A stretch of DNA of 64,000 bases from Amanita rubescens (lineage: Eukaryota; Basidiomycota; Agaricomycetes; Agaricales; Amanitaceae): contig WION01000095.1 in assembly GCA_015039365.1 (NCBI GenBank), positions 105,821 through 169,820 of the forward strand. The letters run 5' to 3'. Below the pieces are notes generated by a model. The model had not been told where the DNA came from, made no database searches, and saw nothing but the letters and a program-made list of their open reading frames with translations. Below are positions 52,764-61,409 of this stretch, one piece after another; the first letter of the stretch is position 1; each line of letters starts with the position of its first letter. Made by a program: the position numbers and the translations under genes.

Positions 52764-54226
52764 GGTAAAAATTTGATAAAAAACTTCTAAAGAAAAATAT
52801 GTCAGCAACAAGAACAAAACGGCTTTTTTAAGGCAGTTGTTCTCTAATTAAGGAAAAGGACTCAATCAAGTATGGACTTGACCAGGCCAACGCTGGGCTT
52901 ATAGCCAATCAGCTATCTTGACACACATGAGTCTTGATTCGATTACTTGATGATGATGTTTGGGGTTGATAATTCATACAGAGTTAGAATGCGCGGCATT
53001 ACGTATTTTTGCCCAAAAGAGAATATAGGTGGATCATGTTATGATGTAGAAATCATGTCAACATGTCCCTAGAGAATGATTGGTAGGACCCAAATCAATC
53101 TGCCTATTATATTATCTGTCTAGCGCAACCTGGATTCGGTTTAGACCATATAGCTTTGTACTAGCAAGAGAGATCTACAAGGTTTTTAACCCTTCAGTTC
53201 AATTGCCAGAGCTATACTGAACGCCCTCCGGAGTCATCCGTACGGAAGAGCCCAGATAATATAAGTTTTTCATATTCTCCAACAGTACTAGGACTATTTG
53301 ATATTCTGCTAGGTCCCCATGCCTTCTTAAATACATCGGCATTAGGACTGATATCAAAAGGAAGTCCATCAACATACTGGCCACTAGTCGTTATATCATT
53401 TAATCGAATGGCCAACTCGTGACTCTCATTCGTAATGAATCTAACATCCTAGCAGTTGGGATATTAGCGTAACTTTCTAACATAATCTCTATGATGAATC
53501 ATCCCTCTCTAACAACCTATTGGGTCTCAATCCCCAACTAGGTATCTAGGTATGCGGACGTATTTTAACGATAGTTATACTAATAACCGCTGGGTTACAG
53601 CTGAGTTATTCTGGCTATAGAAACTCCTTAAGGGGTAGTTTCTGTTCGGCAGAGTGTACTATCCACAATGGGATATCATCTCACCGCTATACTAGAATCT
53701 ATTTAACTATTTATGTATATAAGGGATCGAAAATCCCTATGATGATATATACTGGTTTCAAATACGTCCAATTACATCACATAGTCCAGATAAACTATGT
53801 GGGACGCCGAAGTTGCTATGTTCAACTTCGGAAAACAACCCATGGGATCATTCCCCCATGGTAGTACCCTATTTTATCTCCGGATTATAGGGAATCTAAC
53901 CGGTGTCCTATCAGGAGGACAAGTCCAAGTATTGTAACCGCTCTTCAGCGTCTGCCTTGGACAGGCATACCCTTATCTCTGGGTGTAGAGAGGTCCCCAT
54001 TGGCCCTTGGGTCCGGGCATCATCATTGTTCTCTTAACCCATCGACGCAGAGTCGAAACGGGGGTTAGCCAAGCACCAATATTAGATATACAAGATACAG
54101 GATAGGTAACATGTGCGCTACCCGAACTAATACCTTTGTTACCTTAAACCGTTGTAACGACAACGGCGGTCTTGAGCGTTCATGTGTGAAGACAACATGA
54201 CCGACCAGCCAAAGGCTGTTGGTCCG
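52764..54226 (-). other. copia 5' leader with an open exon-like segment
   Basis: About 1.46 kb between primer site and the extra ORF. Within it, about 53200-53450 on the minus strand is open for about 80 codons, preceded by an acceptor-like GCTAG, and reads protein-like (SHELAIRLNDITTSGQYVDG). It has no ATG of its own and may be an exon or a decayed ORF. The rest shows no gene. Confidence 0.4.
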
Positions 54227-54238
54227 GGGCCCATAACC
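54227..54238 (-). promoter_or_regulatory. copia primer-binding site, half tRNA-iMet type
   Basis: GGTTATGGGCCC directly follows the 5' LTR end (no spacer). It is the complement of the anticodon-loop region GGGCCCAUAACC of eukaryotic initiator tRNA-Met. This matches the half-tRNA primer used by Drosophila copia and Ty5. Confidence 0.8.
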
Positions 54239-54872
54239 TGACGAAGTTGGGTTCTCCTCATCATGGAGTCCAACGCAGCAGCGCAGCGCATGTGACTGAG
54301 TAAGGAACCGACTTACTGTGAAGGTAGGAGTGTGTGGGGACTTTATAGGAGCTAGAGGCTCAACTATAAGATGTAGGGATGAGAGTAAGAAGTTAGGAGG
54401 ATACGACGAATTGTCCCTCCTTATATATTGTCTGAGATACAAATAAGTGTAAACTATGCTATCTACGGACCTTATCCTATTGGATGATAAGGTGTGTATT
54501 GTATTACACAGCTATCGTCATATAGACTCATCATATGACAATATGTGAGTCATAACGTATCATATGATCTATTCCTAGTCATAATGATTGACAGAATTTA
54601 TAGAGTTCTGTCATATCTGACATATTGCTGTATGACAGATATTATAGAGTTCATTCTTGACAGATTGTTGTAGAATGACGATATATGATTCATAAGGAAT
54701 CATATCTAGTAACTATGACGCAAGCGTATTTATATCTACTTAATCTATACGTTAATGGAGATAGATAAGATCATACTATCTTATCTTCAGATAAGATAAG
54801 ATAATCTGATAAGATAAGAAAATATCTACGATATATTAACATTATAATATATGGTTTTATATATTTTCATCA
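54239..54872 (-). repeat. copia 5' LTR
   Basis: 634 bp, same as 44830-45463 by eye. Flanked outside by CTTAC. Confidence 0.92.
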
Positions 54873-55760
54873 CTTACACATAGCCCAAGACTGTAAATAA
54901 ATATATTATAAGTATAGTAGGCTAAGACTACCAGCTATATACTATTCACGTAGCCAAAAACATAGGCTAAGTCTAATAGAATACGGGGCTAATCTTAGAT
55001 CATTGTTCCGTAAATTTACGGGTAGTCTTGAGACTACCAACTGATATCACCGCACAAGAGTGAACAACATCAACTCAGAACCACTGCAAGACCTCGTTGT
55101 TGCACTTGAACGGGCATTATACGTAGCCCAAGCATCACGGAGCACCATCGCGTCCACTGGTAGATGCCAATTTTGCCTGTTAGCTCCTGAAATCACTCGG
55201 TACTACACCTGCTTCGTCTTCGAGTTTGTATTTTCTGATTTATTCTCGACTGCAGCATTACAGAATGTATACAGATCAAGTACGATACTAGTAGTACGAT
55301 GGAAGGTCATTCGTTCCCCTGGTCGACACACCAGCTCAACATGGAAGACCTCTCAAACGACTGTTGTATGCTAAAAGTATTGTTGCAGGCTGCCCATGAT
55401 TCAAACGATTCGAGCTCACTGCATATATGAACAATCTAGTCCATTATCGGCGTGCAAGAGCACGAATCAACAAGTGTACCCACCTTATCACCAAATGCAA
55501 GCATGTTTAATGGCGCTCATGACCTCCAGATCAGAGGAGGGAACATCGCCAACGTCGCTGGCTCTTCCAACTTTGTCATTTTCATCAAGCAGGAGTTGGG
55601 TGTTGGCGTCTTAGTTCTGTTATTACTGGCATTTCTGTTCTTTCGTCTGGTATGATGAGATGGCAGTGATGCCTTTTGTGGCTTCTCTTGTGGTTCAAGT
55701 AGCTGTGGGCAACGCGTGTGCCAACACTGGTATCCGTAGTGATATGAGATTACTGCGCAG

Positions 55761-56967
55761 TACATCAGCAAAACGGCAATTTCCGCTTTGGCTGCTCACA
55801 GCTTTGCCAAACACCGCTTCGTCCGCTCTTGCTCTGGCGACGTCATCTCTGGCTACTCTCGCTCTGGCAATGACAGCTCCGGCCACTCCCACTCTGACAG
55901 CAACCGCTCACAACACTTTGGCTGTGGCGGTGAGTATCTTCTCCAACCGCTCTTGGTTTACCGCTCACGCTGCCCAGCTATCAACATAACCTTCCTCACT
56001 GAGCACCACCGTTTCACCCTCGAGCATCCCCCTCCACTACTCCCTGTTACCCACCACCGGTCCTTCAACCCACAGTCGCTGGCGCTGGGCTTCAGCCCTC
56101 ACGGCCTGTGACCTTGCCCGCCAATCAACAAACACTGGCACTACACTGGTTGTTTCTCCGTGCTGTCCCACCGATTCCCGCTGCTTATCCCATCCGTCGT
56201 TCGCCTGCAGTGTGGCTCAGACTATTGTTGCTAGCGCTAGGAGTTCCGCGGGTTTAGGGAATAGGTGAGACTATATGCATGTTTTTTTCGAGATGTACTC
56301 ACAATTCAACTTTCTATCAACACTGGCGAGCTATCGGAGAAGATCGACCAGACTCGCTCAGCAAGCGAAGGTCAGTAGCGCCATTCTTAACCCTCAAGAT
56401 GTACTCACAGTTCAATTTTCTTTTCAACACTGGCGAGCTACCGGAGAAGATACCGATATTCTCAGCCGATAATTACGGCGGTGTTACGGTCAAGTTGAAG
56501 AAGGACGGTACGATTAGCAGCAAGAAGGCGACGCGCCATGAATTTGACCCCTTCGCTATCGGCGCTCGCCTGCAATAGTTCGGACTACATTGCTCCCGGG
56601 TACTAGAACCAAACTTCTTTCTCGTGCGCTTTGCTAGTTTTGTATCACTCGCTTTCGGAGATTCGCATCATTACCCCGCGCTAGCTGCTATTCAGCCCAT
56701 TCTTCGCTCACAGGATCATTTCAATGTATTCCATAGGTACCAATAAACAATGATTTTTGTGATAAATTGATTAGTTATGAACTGCTTTAAAAAGCTGAAA
56801 AATCACTCTCAGAGCGGTCCAAGCACTCTCAGAGCAGATTTGACCGCTCAGAAAGTGATGTACCTTGCCTAAAAAAGCGGAGAGCCGCTTTTACGGCTTT
56901 GGCGGCTTTGATCGCTCTGAAAAGCGGCCAGAGCAGCCAAAGCGGAAGTTGCCGTTTTGCTGATGTA
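55761..56967. mobile_element. non-autonomous TIR element (hAT-like)
   Basis: TACATCAGCAAAACGGCAA then TTCCGCTTTGGCTGCTC at 55761-55797 is matched, with one mismatch, by the reverse complement of 56931-56967. Inside each end, GCTCTGGC and GAGCGG motifs repeat (55833-55900; 56814-56935), typical subterminal arrays. No transposase. No target duplication was found. A duplicated ~55-bp segment lies at about 56293-56345 and 56399-56453. The frame ending at 56578 (FSADNYGGVTVKLKKDGT, then EFDPFAIGARLQ) looks like a captured 3' end of some gene. Confidence 0.75.
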
Positions 56968-57782
56968 TTCCTGCTCGTTTTGCATTACAAAGTAGGACTA
57001 CGTTGCCTTGATGGCTAGTACGCTCGTATTGTCGCCATACGGAATGAATGCACCTCCGCCTCCGAGTCACGGGACTTGTAATTCCTGACATACCGATGCT
57101 CGTCCAGATTTGTATACTGATTTGGACTAGGTCTGACGCACCATTAATACTAAACGCGAATACGGGTATCTGTACTTGTTTTGGATTGCGATGAGCGGGG
57201 TCTATCACCTTAGTATTCTGGGAGATGCTTCTGTTTCCGAGTCCGCACCAATAGAAAACGCCGGCCACGAGTTGGTGCCTTCTTTACAACCTTCCACAAA
57301 CATGTTCTACGTCCTCTGTTCAACATGATACACATCTAAACTAATATGGGAAACGTTCAAGTTCCCTGGCGGTAGATCGAGATTCCCATGATCGGACGGG
57401 CCGGCTCTCTTGATCTGATTCGATTCCGGGTAGCAGTGGGTTGTTTATTGAATAAAGGATTTCGAGCGAAGACCTGAGAATGACCTATGGTCACGCACGG
57501 ACCTGGAAACAAGAAAGCGGGCAGTGCGAACATGGATACGCCAACTGACATTCAATGGTATTCAAAAGGGATGGTATCGGCGACACCGGAGACGGCGCGG
57601 CGCGGCTCCAGAAGTGTGATTACTCTGGCTGCCTAATTGGGTCGCGCACGTCATTGTTGGATGACGCCGTCAAGGTTTGCTTTATAAAAAAGTTACTTCA
57701 AGCCACCATGAATCTCTTCGTAAAAGACGCACCCATACCCATATATCCCACACCCAAGTTCCTATCCCTTCACCATAACTAA
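56968..57782. other. alpha-gene upstream region with block repeat
   Basis: 57371-57610 is the third copy of the alpha upstream block (see 31277-31560). A TATA-like CCATATATCCC at about 57739 lies about 45 nt before the ATG. Confidence 0.6.
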
Positions 57783-58542
57783 ATGGTGAATCCCTTCTCC
57801 GGCTCCGCTTCTGTTCGCGAAGTCAGTATCCTTTTGGCATGACCGTGCTCTAGAACTTATCGCTTCGTCCTTCAATACAGAACCCGTGTCATCACAGATG
57901 CGCTGAGGCCATCGAAAGATTGCTTCAAACCATTTCCGGAGGAAACTCTATCAGCTCAGAACCGTTCCAAGATCTTATTGTAGCGTTTGAGCGGGCATTA
58001 TCGTTGGCCCGGACATCGCGCTGCAACGCTACATCCACTGGCAGATGTCATTTTTGCCTATTGACACTCAAAACCATTCGGTACGACCTGTTTCGTCGTC
58101 GAGGGCGGAACCTATTTAACAGTTCTCTTGACTGCAGCGTCGCAGAACGCATACAGATCAAGTATGATAACTTAATGAACGAGCGAGGATTTCTCTGGTC
58201 AATAAATCAGTTCGGGGAATTCATGGAAAACCTCACAAGCGACTGTGACATGCTAAAAGAGCTCCTACAGGTGAGCGCCGCCTGTGCCTTAAATGATCTG
58301 AGCTTACTGTATATATATGGTCAATCTAGTCGATCGTTATTATCCAAGAGCGTGGGTCGACAACACCTTTCTCAACAACTGCAAACTTGTTTGAGAGGGC
58401 GAATGGCACCAGGATCGAAAGGGGGACCATCACCAACGTTGCCGGATCGTCGAACTCTGTCATTGTCATCGGGCCCCACGAGTTGGGTGTTGGAGTGTTG
58501 ATTTTGTTATTAGTGGCATGTCTATTCTTGTGTCCGTTATGA
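57783..58542 (+). CDS. small four-exon tail-anchored family protein, alpha subfamily
   Basis: Exons 57783-57821, 57881-58080, 58138-58270 and 58330-58542 give 194 aa with consistent phases. MVNPFSGSASVRE is followed by N-P-C-H-H-R-C and later G-R-C-H-F-C. Exon 3: ERIQIKYDNLMNERGFLW, then ENLTSDCDMLKELLQ. Exon 4: LFERANGTRIERGTITNVAG (Gly-Gly is Arg-Gly here), SSNSVIVIGPHELG, and a hydrophobic tail ending LFLCPL. It pairs with the beta gene at 60180, repeating the alpha-then-beta order seen twice upstream. Function unknown; membrane anchoring is inferred. Confidence 0.75.
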
Positions 58543-60179
58543 TGAGGCAACGACGCGATCAGGTGAGGGGACGAGAAGGTATGGGGGATAGCTTGGGGTA
58601 AAACTGCCAGCGTCGCGGATGGGAGGCATAAGTAGACTTAAGGGTTGAGTTCTAGAAGCGGCGATGTACCAGAGGCCATGTATATATACTCTCATGATCA
58701 ACAGCAAAAAGATTCACGCTAGCCATTCTAGTTTAAACAAGTCAATAAACGCACATTGCGCTGAATTTAGTACTTAGCAGTGAGCACAGCCGTGGCCTGT
58801 ACAGAAATTCTCAAAAAGGAAAACATGGAACTTGGCCCGTGCGAAATCCACTTACAGCGTGTTCTCCTTTGGAGGGTTAAGCACTTATATTTATCAACTG
58901 CCATATTAGCCACATGTTTTCTTGCCATATGTAAGTCCTCGTGTCCTTAAGTTTCCATTACGTTTTGTGATCAGGACGTGGGGGCGGACGCGGGGACCAA
59001 CGGGAAAGAAGTTAAGCGCTCGACTTTCTGGATCGAAGGTCGTCTCGGCGGGCGCTATGAAACCGGTACGTTCCCACTAGTCCCGTGCCTGAGATCCAGG
59101 CCCATTACTGTCACCCTTCGTCCACGACGGCTTTCCTGGCCCGTGGTTTTTCGTAGGGCTTGAAGCGTGACAATCACAAGAAGAATTGAGTGTTTTGCTG
59201 TTGGTTTAGAATGGTCATGGCCAGAATGTAGCGGTCTAAGTGTGCAATACAGTCTTACCTCTGTTTTCCTGATAGATTGGCTATCAGAGCGCCATCATCA
59301 CTAGTAAGGGCCGCAAAAAAAAAAAAAACTTCTTCATGATGGCAGAGATTGGCAGACTCGCGTTGTTATCTCATTTAAACAATATATCTGAGACCCCACA
59401 GAAGGACCGGAGGTTGGGCTCAATCACGGTTACCACCAAAATGGAAAGCTGTGCAAAAACGAGCTGGCACTGTGATGAATGGCAAAAGACGCGACGACTG
59501 GTGGTCACGTTGCGGGGTTGGCGTTGAGGGCCACAATGAGGTGGCCTTGCGTCCCTATTGATCCGAGGGCACGTCAGTGAACCTTATATTTAACCCATCT
59601 TTCGATATGTCCCAAACAAAACCAGCTCCCAGCGCAGAGGAAGGCCCACGTACAAGCAACACATCAGTTAGAATGTCAGGCCAGATAGTAGGGTTGATAG
59701 CTGGACAGTACCATTTGGCGTGTTTTGGCGTGTTTTCGGGGTGAATTTGAGAATCGCTTGGAATCGTACGGCTCCAAATGACGGCAAGTCATGACGTAAT
59801 CATATGGTTGGTGGCTGGATAACGACGGTTTTTGCGGAATCCCGGATCCTATTCTTAGATTGAGTTTGTGACATCAAAGCCTGTACTTACTATATGAAGG
59901 GCAGACATTTGACTGGCCCTAAATCGAACGGAAAAAAGCACATACTATTTAGACACTTGGAAAGGCGCGGATGCTCGCGCAGGATGTGAACACAGAAACG
60001 GGCTGACACAGCGATGACTTTAGTCAACGCGTGACGCGTGACTAGGGTATTATTGTGTGTTGATTTCAGGGGTGCAGGGATAAGGAAGAACCGAGCGCGA
60101 CAGCGATGCGATGTACGGTTAAAAACGAGGTGCTCACGATGGCATACTTACCCGCCCCTATCCCCTCCATCGTTGCTGA
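58543..60179. other. alpha-beta spacer, duplicated block
   Basis: No gene. 58795-58850 contains the paralogous uninterrupted target of gypsy-2 (ACTTGGCCCGTGCG). About 59080-59600 is related to 40920-41430. A run of 14 A lies at about 59316-59329. GTTAAAAAC at 60118-60126 is the beta TATA-like site. Confidence 0.5.
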
Positions 60180-60909
60180 ATGGCAAACGCGGCCTTCCCT
60201 ACCTTTCCTGTTCATGCAGTCAGTGTTTTTTGGCGTGACTATATCGCCGAACTGATCGCACCATTCCATGCAGAACCTGCCTTGTCGCCAATGTGCAGAG
60301 GCCATGGAAAGGTTGCTTCTCACCATCTCAAGAACGAACTCAGAACAATTCAAAGATGTGATCAGAGTACTTGAACAAGCATTGTCCATGGCCAGGGCGT
60401 CACGCAGCACCAGCAGATGCCAGTTTTGCCTATTAGCGCCCGAGATCACTCGGTATGAGATCGTATGACACGTGCTTCGTATTCGTGAGTCTGACCTGTT
60501 CTCTCGAATTGCAATAGTATGGCGACGGAATGCGAGTTACTCTTGCAAACGAGCCAGTTCAGCATGGAAAATCTCTCAAGTGAATGTCGCACGTTGAAGG
60601 TGTTATTACAGGTAAGAAAGACCCAATTCAAACGAGCTTCGGAGCTCACTGTCAATTTCGATGTAGTCAATCGTCGGTATCCGTGATGAGCACGGGCCAA
60701 CGAACTCACCTTCCTCTACGTTGAGCCCGAGTGTGCTTGACGGGGCTCATGATCTCGGAATTGAAGGGGGAGATATCGCCAACGTTGTTGGATCTTCCAA
60801 CTTTGTCATTTTTATAAGGCAAGAGTTGGGGGTAGGGTTTCGTCGTAGCGTGTTGGTTTTGTTATCGCTATTAGTGGCATTTGTGTTCTTCCGTATGTTT
60901 TTGAAATGA
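60180..60909 (+). CDS. small four-exon tail-anchored family protein, beta subfamily, short exon 3
   Basis: Exons 60180-60218, 60274-60452, 60518-60611 and 60667-60909 give about 184 aa and stay in frame. MANAAFPTFPVHA, then N-L-P-C-R-Q-C and S-R-C-Q-F-C. Relative to 28408, exon 2 lacks four codons before the second Cys pair and exon 3 lacks its first 11 codons. A new acceptor GCAATAG is used, so the ERIQ/ESIQ part is gone. Exon 4 keeps VLDGAHDLGIEGGDIANVVG, SSNFVIFIRQELG and the hydrophobic tail, which continues to FFRMFLK. In-frame deletions suggest that the coding frame has been kept under selection, although this is inference from one copy. Confidence 0.68.
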
Positions 60910-61409
60910 CCTTTTGTGGTATCGATCACGGAGTGACATGAGTGCACGTGCGACGCGTCCTGGACCGTGCGTTCGGCATTCTGCGAGGACACCGGATAAT
61001 TCCCACTCGCGCTGTGCGAAGCACAGCAAGAACGGTGACGAGAACCTATGCTTGAGAACCAGGGTCAATACCCCCATTCGTATGCAACTCTGACCCGCGG
61101 CTTCCGCACGACGTGACTCGAATGCAACAATCGAAACTAGTGTAGGCGTTCAAGCGGGACAAAGGGTGTTTGGAACTGAAAGGAAGGTGCGACACGAACT
61201 CAGCTTCTCTCTTTGTCTAAAGACTGCCCACGACGATGGATCGGCTTTGTTACCTCGGTAGATCAAAAGTGACGTACATAATAATATGCTGTACAATAGA
61301 GAAAGATTCGCATGTGGAGTTTCGGAAGTGCAATTAAAGCGGACAGTGAAGAACACGATGCAAGCGCGCTGAGACTCAAAAGCTCGAACTCATCCGAAAC
61401 ATTCCACAA
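60910..61409. other. downstream block repeat remnant and PLC promoter region
   Basis: About 61190-61310 resembles the start of the downstream block repeat (GACACGAACTCAGCTTCTCT). The remainder up to 61409 should hold the promoter of the phospholipase C gene. No clear TATA box. Confidence 0.5.

Larger units (their letters stand above)
44830..54872 (-). mobile_element. Ty1/copia LTR retrotransposon, full length
   Basis: 634-bp LTRs at 44830-45463 and 54239-54872 look identical by eye, with TG...CA ends and a perfect 5-bp duplication CTTAC (44825-44829 and 54873-54877). In element direction: 5' LTR, half-tRNA primer site, long leader, an extra ORF, a single Gag-Pol ORF with integrase before RT (copia order), 3' LTR. 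All coding frames are open. Confidence 0.94.
43615..55054. mobile_element. unclassified repeat-rich element nested in exon 2, itself carrying a copia element
   Basis: Bounded by CAAGA duplications. Without the copia insertion it is about 1.4 kb. Both ends hold many copies of a TAGTCTTAG / CTAAGACTA motif (for example near 43640, 43710, 43745, 43776 on the left; 54886, 54924, 54973, 55022 on the right), like subterminal repeats of DNA transposons. No clear terminal inverted repeat (CACCATTTTC on the left, GATATCACCGCA on the right) and no transposase, so it is probably a non-autonomous element of unknown class. Confidence 0.65.
43459..55655 (+). pseudogene. gamma family gene split by a nested insertion in exon 2
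   Basis: Exon 1 is 43459-43494 (MPNVSNSSPAHE). Exon 2 begins at 43555 and breaks at 43614. It resumes at 55060 and ends at 55199. The two halves are 60 and 140 bp, together exactly the 200 bp of the sister copies. Both sides of the break carry CAAGA (43610-43614 and 55055-55059), a 5-bp target duplication. Exon 3 is 55256-55388 and exon 4 is 55440-55655. Exon 4 keeps MFNGAHDLQIRGGNIANVAG and a hydrophobic tail ending FLFFRLV. The donor after exon 3 reads GCTGCC rather than GT. The gene is inactivated unless the 11.4-kb insert were spliced out, which is unlikely. Confidence 0.85.

Noticed and set aside
59316..59329. A14 run as the tail of a retrotransposed gene
   Set aside because: No coding remnant precedes it and no target duplication is visible. 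It is probably simple sequence.
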